Shown: piece after piece, positions 1 to 7,486 of the stretch
Layout of the letters: the number at the start of each line of letters is the position of its first letter
Numbering within the stretch: position 1 is the stretch's first letter
Source: JAUXEH01 sp965602945
GTDB taxonomy: Bacteria; Acidobacteriota; Aminicenantia; Aminicenantales; Aminicenantaceae
Assembly (NCBI GenBank): GCA_965602945.1
Contig: CBFDBC010000156.1
Coordinates: 1 to 9,038 of the forward strand
Length of the DNA stretch: 9,038 nt
Direction of reading: 5' to 3'
Notes under the pieces: model-generated
What the model saw: the letters and a program-made list of their open reading frames with translations, nothing else
The model's database searches: none
Told to the model about the DNA's origin: nothing
Position numbers and translations under genes: made by a program

Positions 1-285
1 ATGATCCGCCCTCACGATCGGCTTTTCTTCTGCCGGCCTTTCTCCCTCACGGTGTTCGGAATAGACGACATCGTTCAGCCTCAGGGACACCTTGGGGAAG
101 TACGCAAAAAGGGAAAGATCCATATCCCGGACAGTGATTTCTCCTGCCTGCGCTTCGTTCGCTATGCGGAGCAGTTCCGATTCGATACGATCCCGGTTGA
201 GAACAAAGAGAACGAGGACGAGGATCATACACAGAACGATCAATCCGCAGACGAAAATGAAAACCCTAAGGAGCTTCTTGAGCAT
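1..285 (-). CDS. AsmA-like envelope protein, N-terminal part (runs off left edge)
   Basis: The minus strand is open from an ATG at 285 to the window edge, giving 95 residues starting MLKKLLRVFIFV. Residues about 6-30 form one hydrophobic membrane anchor. They are followed by NRDRIESELLR and a segment with DMDLSLFAYFPKVSLRLNDV. A short cytoplasmic Lys-rich start, one helix, 'N-x-D-x-I' and then 'vxDvdlslf..P.vsL.l.dV' is the typical start of AsmA/DUF748-type proteins, which are anchored in the inner membrane, span the periplasm and are linked to lipid or outer-membrane homeostasis. The start is the only in-frame ATG after an upstream in-frame TAA; the Shine-Dalgarno sequence is weak. The gene lies 67 nt downstream of the permease on the same strand, so it may be co-transcribed. 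A 5-bp-stem hairpin (303-316) sits in that gap but has no T-tract. The family call is by recognition only, and the rest of the protein is outside the window. Confidence 0.72.
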   Translation of the reverse strand, partial: MLKKLLRVFIFVCGLIVLCMILVLVLFVLNRDRIESELLRIANEAQAGEITVRDMDLSLFAYFPKVSLRLNDVVYSEHREGERPAEEKPIVRADH

Positions 286-352
286 GTGATATCCCGCAGT
301 ATTGCGCTCGGGCGCACGGGTAATTTAACACACAGTCTGGAAACGGGTCAAT

Positions 353-2965
353 TCACTCGTACCGCAGCGAATCCACAGGATCCGCCAGAGCGGCTTTCAG
401 GGTCTGGAAACTGATGGTCAACAGCGCGATCCCAAATGCTGCGGCGGCGGACAGGAGAAAGATCCAGAAGCGCATGTCGATCCGGTACGCGAAGTTCTGG
501 AGCCACTGACGCAAGAAGAAATAGGCCAGAGGCCATGCGAAGAGGTTGGCGACCAGGACCAGGAGGGCAAATTCTTTGGAGAGCAGGAGGAAGATCTTCC
601 CGACCGAGGCGCCGAGGACTTTTCGTATACCTACCTCTTTGGTCCTCTGCTGTGCCATGAACAGAGCCAGGCCAAACAGCCCCAGCGAGGCTATGCAGAT
701 GGCCAGCACAGAGAAGACCATGAAGACCTGACTCAGCTTCTCCTCGCTCCGATAAATCTGGTCAAAGGTTTCGTCCAGGAAGGAATATTCAAAGGGATGA
801 GCGGGATCCAGCTCCTTCCACCTGTTTTCGATGTAGGCCAGTGTGGCGGGGATGTTTTGGGAACCGATCCGCAGGGCGAACACATTGGTGTTCGATGTCC
901 AGATGTGGATGACCAGCGGATTGATCTCGTCCTTCAACGACTGGAACTGGAAATCCCTCACCACCCCGATGACACGCCCCTGTTTTTTGTCCCATTCGAA
1001 GCGGGTGTTCAGAGGGTCTTCCAGCTGCAGCGTGCGGACGGCAGCCTCATTTATGATGAAGGCCTGGTCGGAGTCCGTGCTCATTTCTTTTGAGAAATCC
1101 CGCCCCTGCACGACCTCCATACCCATGGTTTTGACATAGTCATGATCGGTGTAGATCATCCGCAAGGTCAGGGTCTTTTTCCCCTTATCGGTGACCAGCT
1201 GTATCGCATCACCCGCCACGACCCCGCCGGGTACGCCGATGGTGATGGTGGCCGCCACGATATCGGGATTCTGCATCAGATCGGCCTTGACTGCCTCATG
1301 GTTCTTTCTGAGCGAATTGTCTCGGATGGGAACCACGACCACATGTTCCTTGTCGAAACCGAGTCTCCGGTTCCTCAGGAAATCGAGTTGATCCAGGACC
1401 ACGGCCGTGGAAACGATCAGTGCGATGGAAATGCTGAACTGCAAAACGACGAGTCCCTTCCGCAGCAGCGATCTTCCCGAAACCGCCTTGTGAGTTCGCC
1501 TCAACACGGCAGCCGGCTGGTACCGGGAGATGAAAAAGGCCGGGTAGCTCCCGGAGGAGATCCCCACGAAAAACAGAACAACGACGACCGCGCCCAACAG
1601 GGCCAGGCTGCCGAGGTCTTTTAGATCGAGACTTTTCCCCGTCAAAGCATTGAAGGAGGGGAGTGCCGGCGCCAGGAGCAAGAGCGAAATCACCAGTGCG
1701 ATAAAGGTGAACAGCAGCGACTCCCCCAGAAACTGCAGTATGATCTGAGGCCGCTCGGCACCGACCACCTTGCGCAGCCCGACCTCCTTGGCCCGGCCGG
1801 CGGATCGGGCGGTGGCCAGGTTCATGAAGTTGACGCAGGCGATCAGCAGGATAAACACTGCGATCACCGAGAAGATGGTGACATATTTGATGTCGCCGGT
1901 CGGGCTGATCTCATGCTGGAGGTTTGAACGCAGGTGAATGCTCGTCAGAGGCTGAAGGCGGGAGGAAAGGGTTCCTCCCAATATGGACTGGATCTGCTGT
2001 GCCGCGTATTTTTCGATCAATCCAGGCAGTTCTGCCTCCAGCTCCGCGCCGCTGACCCCTTCCTGTAAAAGGATGTAGGTGTAGAATTCGTGCCGGGCCC
2101 AACTCTGGAAGTAGCGCTCCTGCACGGAAGGGATCTGTTCCAGGGTCTTCATCGAGGCGAACATGTCCGCATGGAAGTGGGAATTCCGCGGCATTTCCCG
2201 CATGACTGCCGTCACCAGATACTCCTGGTCGTTGATCTTCAGCGTCTGGTTGAGCGCATCCTCGCTGCCGAAATACTTGGCCGCTATACGCTCCGAGACC
2301 ACGAGCGAGCCGGGGGATCCCAGAGCGGTCCCGGCATCGCCTTTGCTCAACGGCAGGGTGAAGATGTTGAAGAGCGAGGCATCGGCGAAGATCAGACCAT
2401 CCTCGTAAAACTTCTTCTCCCCGTATTCCACCATGCGCCGCCGGCCCGGCATGAACCGGACCGCATCCTCGACGAACAGAGGGAAATCTCTTTTCAGAGC
2501 CGGGGCAAAAGGGGCGGAGGACAACGCGAAGAAGCGGCTCAGGTCGCCCTCCACATCGAAGCTGTCGACCAGGCGGTAGATCCGGCCTGTCTTTTCGTGG
2601 AAGCGGTCATAGCTCAATTCGTCCCGGACATACAGGAAGATCAGGAAACAGCAGGCCATGCCTATGGCCAGGCCTGCGATGTTGATGGAAGAATACGCCT
2701 TGTGGCGCTTAACGTTCCGGAATGCGATCTTCAAATAATTACTGATCATGGTCAGACTCCAATAACAGGTGTTTTTCAGGTATCCGGGAATCAGTTTGAG
2801 GATCTGGCCGGCATACCAGATCCGGGCCGCGGCCTTTCCTTTTTGACGGGAAATCCGCCCGTGGATCTCTTCGAGATCACCCGCCAGGTTTTCATGATCC
2901 TCAAAGGGGATGACGTGCTTGAGCAGCAGCTCAAGCATCTTCAGGGAGGTTTTATTGCGCCTCAC
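353..2965 (-). CDS. MacB/FtsX-type ABC transporter permease with N-terminal permease-prefix domain
   Basis: An 870-residue inner-membrane permease. Residues about 10-65 (LELLLKH, then NLAGDLEEIHGR, then ARIWYAGQILKLIP) resemble the 'permease prefix domain 2' found on permeases encoded beside PadR regulators. The main part starts at about 75 (NYLKIAFRNVKRHK) with the first helix near 91-112, followed by a periplasmic MacB-like domain (about 115-360). An FtsX helix bundle follows (about 363-383, 412-433, 453-475), with the coupling motif RAKEVGLRKVVGA at 391-403. The unit then repeats: helix about 503-525, periplasmic domain about 526-740, helices about 745-768, 795-816 and 832-852, with the second coupling motif RTKEVGIRKVLGA at 774-786. 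It ends LADPVDSLRYE, typical of the family. The GTG start lies 4 nt after the PadR stop, with GGAG inside the PadR 3' end; ATG at codon 10 is an alternative. No ATP-binding subunit is present in the window. Probable role: export or MacB-like mechanotransmission with unknown substrate. Confidence 0.93.
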   Translation of the reverse strand: MRRNKTSLKMLELLLKHVIPFEDHENLAGDLEEIHGRISRQKGKAAARIWYAGQILKLIPGYLKNTCYWSLTMISNYLKIAFRNVKRHKAYSSINIAGLAIGMACCFLIFLYVRDELSYDRFHEKTGRIYRLVDSFDVEGDLSRFFALSSAPFAPALKRDFPLFVEDAVRFMPGRRRMVEYGEKKFYEDGLIFADASLFNIFTLPLSKGDAGTALGSPGSLVVSERIAAKYFGSEDALNQTLKINDQEYLVTAVMREMPRNSHFHADMFASMKTLEQIPSVQERYFQSWARHEFYTYILLQEGVSGAELEAELPGLIEKYAAQQIQSILGGTLSSRLQPLTSIHLRSNLQHEISPTGDIKYVTIFSVIAVFILLIACVNFMNLATARSAGRAKEVGLRKVVGAERPQIILQFLGESLLFTFIALVISLLLLAPALPSFNALTGKSLDLKDLGSLALLGAVVVVLFFVGISSGSYPAFFISRYQPAAVLRRTHKAVSGRSLLRKGLVVLQFSISIALIVSTAVVLDQLDFLRNRRLGFDKEHVVVVPIRDNSLRKNHEAVKADLMQNPDIVAATITIGVPGGVVAGDAIQLVTDKGKKTLTLRMIYTDHDYVKTMGMEVVQGRDFSKEMSTDSDQAFIINEAAVRTLQLEDPLNTRFEWDKKQGRVIGVVRDFQFQSLKDEINPLVIHIWTSNTNVFALRIGSQNIPATLAYIENRWKELDPAHPFEYSFLDETFDQIYRSEEKLSQVFMVFSVLAICIASLGLFGLALFMAQQRTKEVGIRKVLGASVGKIFLLLSKEFALLVLVANLFAWPLAYFFLRQWLQNFAYRIDMRFWIFLLSAAAAFGIALLTISFQTLKAALADPVDSLRYE

Positions 2966-2969
2966 GGGT

Positions 2970-3308
2970 CTATTTCTCCGGAGCGGACAATATTAAATAG
3001 TCCTGCCACAGCAGGTCAGAGATCCGCCTGTACTCTTCCAATCGTGCAAAACCCGTGTGTGTGATCGAGTAGATCTTTTTGCGACGCCCGCCCCGTACGG
3101 CCGTGGCCTCACCGAAGCTCGAGGTGATCACGCCCTGCTCCTCCAGCCGGCTCAGGGGGAAGTAGATGGTGGCCACTGAGGCCTTCTTGCCCGTGATCCG
3201 GGAGATGTGATCCACGAGGGCGACCAGATACGCATCATCCTTCAGTTTGAGGATGGAGAGCAGGATGATCTCCTCGTTACGCGTGAGGCCTCTGTCCTTG
3301 TTGTTCAT
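2970..3308 (-). CDS. PadR-family transcriptional regulator
   Basis: A 112-residue winged-helix protein starting MNNKDRGLTRNEEIILLSIL. The PadR pattern is clear. An N-terminal helix (EEIILLSILKLKDDAYLVALVDHI) is followed by a recognition helix region (KASVATIYFPLSRLEEQGVI). The wing has the family's Gly/Arg-rich turn (VRGGRRKKIYSITHTGFARLEEYR), and the C-terminal helix is short. The frame is open to an earlier ATG at 3353, but I chose the ATG at 3308. It has GGAG at 3320-3323, gives the usual family length, and leaves TATAAA and the palindrome upstream as promoter elements. The gene is followed after 4 nt by the permease, a known PadR/prefix-permease pairing, so it very likely represses its own operon. 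The signal it senses cannot be told from sequence. Confidence 0.93.
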   Translation of the reverse strand: MNNKDRGLTRNEEIILLSILKLKDDAYLVALVDHISRITGKKASVATIYFPLSRLEEQGVITSSFGEATAVRGGRRKKIYSITHTGFARLEEYRRISDLLWQDYLILSAPEK

Positions 3309-3335
3309 AGGCAGCGTATCTCCATTTCTTTTGTA

Positions 3336-3371
3336 TTTATAAAAACATATCACCCGTATATACGCAGTGAT
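3336..3371 (-). promoter_or_regulatory. Probable PadR operator and operon promoter
   Basis: Plus-strand positions 3355-3364 read cgtatatacg, a perfect 10-bp palindrome. It is framed by atcac (3349-3353) and gtgat (3367-3371), an inverted repeat centred within half a base of the same point. On the minus strand a TATAAA (3341-3336) would serve as a -10 element about 20 nt before the first base expected to be transcribed ahead of the 3308 start. The palindrome would then lie over the -35 region, where a repressor could block polymerase. The symmetry is seen in the sequence; binding by PadR is inferred. The -35 itself is poor. Confidence 0.45.
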
Positions 3372-3399
3372 CTAGAAAAGGGTTACAGATGTAATTGAT

Positions 3400-3427
3400 T
3401 TGCTGAGAGGAGGGGCTTTTATATCAT
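3400..3427 (+). promoter_or_regulatory. Candidate sigma70-type promoter of the MoxR operon
   Basis: TTGCTG (3400-3405) and TATCAT (3422-3427) are separated by 16 bp, in the only sizeable intergenic space before the three-gene operon. This would give a leader of about 40 nt before the ATG at 3474, which has GAGG at 3461-3464. It is a visual match only. The sigma-factor consensus of this organism is unknown. Confidence 0.35.
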
Positions 3428-3473
3428 ACTACAGACGCGATGGGGCGACTAAATCCAACAGAGGAAAACACCA

Positions 3474-4439
3474 ATGAATGAGATCCAAACCGCTTCTGAA
3501 AAAATCATGGCTCAGATAGAGAAGATCATTTTCGGCAAACGGGATGTCCTGGAACTCGCCCTGGTCTGCCTCCTCTCCGAGGGCCATCTTTTGATGGAAG
3601 ATGTCCCGGGCACCGCCAAGACCCTCCTGGGCAAGGCCCTGGCCAAAACCCTGGGAGGGACCTTCCGCCGGCTGCAGTGCACGCCCGACCTCCTGCCCGG
3701 CGATGTAACCGGCATCAATGTCTTCAATCTCAAGACCAGCGAGTTCGAATTCCATCCGGGCCCGGTCATGACGCGTATCCTGCTGGCGGACGAGATCAAC
3801 CGGGCCACGCCCCGGGCACAGGCGGCGCTGCTGGAGTGTATGGCGGAGCGCCAGGTCAGTGTTGAGAACAAGACTTATAAGCTGAATCGGCCCTTTTTTG
3901 TGATCGCGACACAGAATCCCATCGAGCACGAAGGTACGTTTGCGCTGCCCGAAGCCCAGCTGGACCGATTCCTGATGCGGCTCTCAGTGGGATATCCCTC
4001 GCCGGATGCCGAAAAACAAATGCTGGAAAGCAGTTCAGGGGAGGACCCCCTTGCTCCTGTGGAACAGGTCGTGGAACTGGAGGACATAATGCGGTTTCAG
4101 GATATCATCCCCCAGATCCATGTGATTCCCCGCATCGGGGAGTACATCATCCAGATCGTGGCCTCCACACGCTCTCACAAGGACTTTCTCCTCGGAGGCA
4201 GCCCCAGGGCTACAAAGGGACTGTTTAGAGCCTCACAGGCCCTGGCGGCGCTTCAGGGGAGGGAATTTGTCCTGCCGGATGATGTTAAAAGGCTTTACAA
4301 TTCTGTACTGAACCACCGCGTCATCCTGAGTGTGGAGGGCAGGCTTCAGAAGCAGTCGGTCGGCCAGGCCCTGGAGGAAGCCGTGAGCATGATCCCGGCC
4401 CCGATCATCCAGGCGGATTCTCTCCAAAGAGAGCTCTGA
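3474..4439 (+). CDS. MoxR-family AAA+ ATPase
   Basis: A 321-residue cytoplasmic AAA+ ATPase of the MoxR type, a family that acts as chaperone-like ATPases for the maturation of membrane or von Willebrand-like partners encoded next door. Visible motifs are Walker A VPGTAKT (44-50, with Ala where most P-loops have Gly, as is common in MoxR proteins) and Walker B ILLADEINR (102-110, catalytic D106/E107). Also present are sensor 1 ATQNP (145-149), the family stretch EGTFALPEAQLDRFLMR (153-169), and the sensor 2 region GGSPRATKGL (241-250, R245). The C-terminal lid includes LPDDVKRL and LNHRVILS. Length is normal for the family. The start is the first ATG, 9 nt after GAGG. It is the first gene of the operon and ends 3 nt before the DUF58 gene, its expected partner. 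Confidence 0.96.
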   Translation: MNEIQTASEKIMAQIEKIIFGKRDVLELALVCLLSEGHLLMEDVPGTAKTLLGKALAKTLGGTFRRLQCTPDLLPGDVTGINVFNLKTSEFEFHPGPVMTRILLADEINRATPRAQAALLECMAERQVSVENKTYKLNRPFFVIATQNPIEHEGTFALPEAQLDRFLMRLSVGYPSPDAEKQMLESSSGEDPLAPVEQVVELEDIMRFQDIIPQIHVIPRIGEYIIQIVASTRSHKDFLLGGSPRATKGLFRASQALAALQGREFVLPDDVKRLYNSVLNHRVILSVEGRLQKQSVGQALEEAVSMIPAPIIQADSLQREL

Positions 4440-4442
4440 TCC

Positions 4443-5801
4443 ATGAAGAGCGGGTTGGATGACCGGAAGCACGACTTCCGGAAAGAGATCCGGCGTTCGC
4501 GGAGGCGGCAGGTTAAAGTCTGGGCCGGAGTTCTCGGGGCCCTTGCTGCCCTGCTTTCTGTGTATTCCGCGGGTTTTTTCCTGTATTCCGTTATCGCCGT
4601 GACCCTTTTGCTCCTCATCTCCCTCACTCTGGCGTCGGCCAATCTCGCGGGTATCGAAATGCGCCGCAGCATTTCCGGATCCGAGATCAAATGGGGCGAG
4701 GCTGTCGATGCGAGTCTGACGGTCATGAACCGGAAGGCTCTTTCCGCGTTCTGGCTTTTCTGGGAAGATCACATGGATGATGCCTTGGACGTCGAAGGCC
4801 CCACCTGCCATGCAAAGACCCTGGCGCCATCCCAGAGCCACACACTGGATTTCCGTATCCACAGTACACGCCGAGGATTTTTCCGGATCGGCCCCACCGT
4901 GGTGGAATCCAGCGGGCCTTTCGGCCTTGTGAGGAGGTTCCTTTTGGGGCGGCAAGCGGATTTCCTGACTGTCCTCCCCCGGGTAGTGCCGGTGGAAAAG
5001 GGTCCGGCAGCGGGGCAGCGTCCCATACATCAGATCCCCCGTCGCAGAAGCATCCATGAGGATGCCTCCCGGTTCATGGGAGTGCGCGAATATCAACCGG
5101 GAGACAGCCTGCGCCGGATCCACTGGAAGGCCACAGCGCGGTCCGCCTCTCTTCAGGTCAAACTGTTCGAGCCAGCGGTCCTGCTCGGGGCACTCCTGGC
5201 GGTGGACATGAGCAGGCTCTCCTATCCTGAGGTCGAAGGGGATTCCCCGGAGCAAGGCTCCCTTCTGGAAGCTTCCATCACGGCGGCTGCTTCTCTGGGA
5301 GAGTACATCCTGGCCGGCGACCAGAGAGTGGGCCTGATATCCAACGGCACGGACTCCGCAGAGCAGTACCCGGAGGACTGGAAAGGCGGGATCTTCCGGC
5401 GTATCGACCAGGCCCTGGATCAGGCCCGGGATTTTGTCAGTGTCCCCGCTTTTCAACCTGTCCATCTTGCACCAGGACGGGGACAGCGGCAGCTTCAGCA
5501 GCTGCACTCCGCCCTGGCCCGTCTGGCCCCGACAGAAGACTTCAGCCTGCCGGAGCTGCTGATGACAGAGCTTCCCCGGCTGCCCCGCTCCCTCGTCCTG
5601 GTCGTCATCACACCGGTCCTCGATCAGGCCCTGGACGACACACTCGGCAGCCTCCGGCGATCCGGTATCGAAACCGCCGTGGTGTGGATCCGCGATCCGA
5701 ATGAGGCCGAACCGCCAGCAATGTGTGTGTCCCACAGGATCCCGGTCTACCCGGTGCGGGGTGATCAGGATATCGCCCGGTTGGGAGTGAGGTCGATTTG
5801 A
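4443..5801 (+). CDS. DUF58-domain membrane protein
   Basis: A 452-residue protein with a basic cytoplasmic N-terminus and two close hydrophobic helices (about 27-45 and 47-67). A beta-rich region follows (about 75-185) with ALSAFWLFWEDHMDD and STRRGFFRIGPTVVESSGPFGL, then the DUF58 signature REYQPGDSLRRIHWKATAR (215-233) leading into QVKLFEPA. The segment after it begins like a von Willebrand A fold (ALLAVDMSRLS, 250-260), but the metal site reads D-x-S-x-L rather than D-x-S-x-S, so it may not bind a metal in the usual way. In this family the protein is the membrane partner of MoxR; roles in cell-envelope or surface-protein maturation have been suggested. It starts 3 nt after the MoxR stop, and its own TGA overlaps the start of the next gene, so the three genes are probably translated together. 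The exact biochemical function is unknown. Confidence 0.93.
   Translation: MKSGLDDRKHDFRKEIRRSRRRQVKVWAGVLGALAALLSVYSAGFFLYSVIAVTLLLLISLTLASANLAGIEMRRSISGSEIKWGEAVDASLTVMNRKALSAFWLFWEDHMDDALDVEGPTCHAKTLAPSQSHTLDFRIHSTRRGFFRIGPTVVESSGPFGLVRRFLLGRQADFLTVLPRVVPVEKGPAAGQRPIHQIPRRRSIHEDASRFMGVREYQPGDSLRRIHWKATARSASLQVKLFEPAVLLGALLAVDMSRLSYPEVEGDSPEQGSLLEASITAAASLGEYILAGDQRVGLISNGTDSAEQYPEDWKGGIFRRIDQALDQARDFVSVPAFQPVHLAPGRGQRQLQQLHSALARLAPTEDFSLPELLMTELPRLPRSLVLVVITPVLDQALDDTLGSLRRSGIETAVVWIRDPNEAEPPAMCVSHRIPVYPVRGDQDIARLGVRSI
5789..5801 (+). promoter_or_regulatory. Ribosome-binding site and TTG start overlapping the DUF58 stop
   Basis: GAGG at 5789-5792 lies 5 nt before TTG at 5798, and TTG shares bases with the TGA stop of the DUF58 gene (TTGA, 5798-5801). 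No in-frame ATG occurs until codon 51. A start there would remove all cysteines of the N-terminal zinc finger, so the TTG start is favoured. The overlap suggests translational coupling. Confidence 0.7.
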
Positions 5802-7486
5802 GCAGAACGCACCCTGGCTGCGCCTTTCATCCCGAAGTGGAGGCGGCCTACAGATGCAGCGTTTGCAGCAAAACATTGTGCCCGCAGTGCGTGAAACAGG
5901 AACTGAACCTCTTCTTCTGTGTAAGCTGCAAGAGCTATGCCTCCCGGATGGAATCCCGGCCGGAAGTTCTCTCCACAAGAGAGACGGTCAAACAGGTTTC
6001 GAGGGAACTGCAGGGCGTGAGCCTGGTGGTCATCAATCACATCATCATCCCTATGGCGGTGATACTGATGGTGGGGGCCTTCCTGTTCTTCCTTCTGGAT
6101 GTGCGCTCTGTGTATTTCAGTGAATCCCTGGCGGTGCGAAGGGTCGCCTTCTTCTTCGGGTCAGCCACGGTGCTTATCGCCCGCTACGGCAGGATGTACT
6201 TCGCTAGGGGCCGTCAGCTGTTGTATACACTGCTGCTGGCAATCGCCACATCCCTGGTCATGCTCCAGTTCTCGCGCAGCGTGCCGGACCTGATGGTCAA
6301 CGTCCTGGTGCTGGGGTTTGTGTGGTGGATGGCCACACAGATCACAGACTGTCTGGATATGGGGGAAGAGGTCGAGGAGGAAAAACAGCACGTCTATGGT
6401 GTCGAGCGTCTCAGGAGAGAAGCCTTACACCGTGAGCTCAAGCTGCACCCCGGCAGGCAGCTCGGATCGGAGGCCCATGCGAAGGAAGCGGCGGATCCCT
6501 CTTCAGCCGTGGCGCGCCTGGCCGTTATCGCACTGCTGGCATTTGCCCTGGGAGAGCCCGTGATCCTGGCAGGCAAGCCGGAAGCAGGAATGCGTGCCAT
6601 CACGGCCGTGGTCGTGTTCCTCCTGGCCACGGGGGTGGTGATGTCGGCCGGTTCAGCCATACATCTGTTCCGCAGAGCGAAGAAATCGGGCGGGAACCTC
6701 ACACCGGGCATCGTGCCGACACGTATATTCATAGCCTTCATGCTCCTGATCGTCGTCTTGAGTGTCTCACTGGCCGTACCCGGCATCTCCTACCGCGGAA
6801 GCGGGGAGGCGATCTCACAAATTGAAGAAAGCGATTCCACAGGCCGCAGCCGACCGGACCAGGAAACCGCACGCTCGGACCCTTCGGAAGACAGTCGAGC
6901 ATCCAGAGAGAGAAGCGGGGGAGATGCCCGCCCGGATCCCGGGGGCTTGTTCAATCTTATAGCCTCCCTGGGCAGGCTGCTCCTGATCCCCATTATCCTG
7001 CTTTTTGCCGGCCTTGTCATTTTTGCCCTGGTCAAACTCTGGCCGGTCCTGAAGGAGCATGGATTTGGGATAAAAGATTTCCTGACCGCCCTGCTCAAAA
7101 AGCTGAGATTCAGGCGCAGACAAGACACCGGAGGAAAGGAGACGGAAGGGAAGCCGGATCGGAAGGATCTCCTGAGGACGGTTGAAACCATCTCAGGGCT
7201 CGCTCCCCAGGAAGCCATCCTCGCATCCTATGAGTGCCTTAGGGGTTTCCTGGGCCTTTTGGGCTACGAACGCCCGGAAGACAACACGCCCTACGAGATA
7301 CTGAGGTCGCTGCCCAGACGGTTCGATTTTCTCAAGGCTCCGGCGGCCTCGCTCACTGACATGTATGTGGCTGCTGCCTACAGCAGTAAGTTGCCCACTG
7401 CCGATGACGGACGGAAGGCCCTGGAGTCGCTCCTGGAAGTGAGGAGGCAGGTCGATGCCTATACAAAAGACTCGATATCCCGGTAG
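5798..7486 (+). CDS. B-box zinc finger / multi-helix membrane protein with C-terminal DUF4129-like domain
   Basis: A 562-residue inner-membrane protein. Residues 8-44 form a B-box-type zinc finger with C8, H11, C20, C23, C28, C31, C41 and C44. Eight hydrophobic helices follow, at about 75-100, 113-130, 140-158, 164-182, 237-255, 266-286, 308-328 and 385-413. An acidic, charged segment (188-235) lies between helices four and five. The C-terminus (about 455-555) resembles DUF4129: LAPQEAILASYECLRGFLGLLGY, then NTPYEILRSLPRR, then LTDMYVAAAYSS. An even helix count puts both ends in the cytoplasm. In TgpA-type proteins of MoxR-DUF58 operons, a transglutaminase domain sits in the periplasmic loop before the last helix. 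Here that loop (about 331-384) is only a Ser/Arg/Asp-rich linker with no Cys or His, so no transglutaminase activity is expected. Presumed role: membrane partner of the MoxR/DUF58 pair. Family assignments are by recognition. Confidence 0.85.
   Translation: MSRTHPGCAFHPEVEAAYRCSVCSKTLCPQCVKQELNLFFCVSCKSYASRMESRPEVLSTRETVKQVSRELQGVSLVVINHIIIPMAVILMVGAFLFFLLDVRSVYFSESLAVRRVAFFFGSATVLIARYGRMYFARGRQLLYTLLLAIATSLVMLQFSRSVPDLMVNVLVLGFVWWMATQITDCLDMGEEVEEEKQHVYGVERLRREALHRELKLHPGRQLGSEAHAKEAADPSSAVARLAVIALLAFALGEPVILAGKPEAGMRAITAVVVFLLATGVVMSAGSAIHLFRRAKKSGGNLTPGIVPTRIFIAFMLLIVVLSVSLAVPGISYRGSGEAISQIEESDSTGRSRPDQETARSDPSEDSRASRERSGGDARPDPGGLFNLIASLGRLLLIPIILLFAGLVIFALVKLWPVLKEHGFGIKDFLTALLKKLRFRRRQDTGGKETEGKPDRKDLLRTVETISGLAPQEAILASYECLRGFLGLLGYERPEDNTPYEILRSLPRRFDFLKAPAASLTDMYVAAAYSSKLPTADDGRKALESLLEVRRQVDAYTKDSISR

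Noticed and set aside
303..316. Hairpin between the permease and the AsmA-like gene as terminator
   Set aside because: The 5-bp stem and 4-nt loop are not followed by a T-tract on the minus strand.
1..414. A 137-codon plus-strand open frame at the left edge
   Set aside because: It overlaps the AsmA-like gene start and the permease end in antisense. The minus-strand frame gives a membrane anchor and family-like motifs; this one does not.
2090..3064. A 324-codon plus-strand open frame opposite the permease
   Set aside because: It is antisense to the permease N-terminal half and the end of PadR, both of which have recognised motifs. The product is charged and Gln/His-rich without any family pattern.
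3309..3353. Longer PadR start at 3353
   Set aside because: The extra 15 residues are not seen in the family, the upstream sequence has no good ribosome-binding site, and this start would place TATAAA inside the gene. The 3308 start has GGAG.
3599..3623. Walker A with Ala in place of Gly (GTAKT) as a broken P-loop
   Set aside because: Ala at this position is frequent in MoxR-type ATPases, and the Lys/Thr, Walker B and sensor residues are all intact.
4233..5978. A 581-codon minus-strand open frame opposite the DUF58 gene
   Set aside because: It is antisense to a gene with clear DUF58 and MoxR motifs, and its product is a low-hydrophobicity, His/Arg/Gly/Pro-rich mix with no domain pattern. High GC content explains the long open frame.
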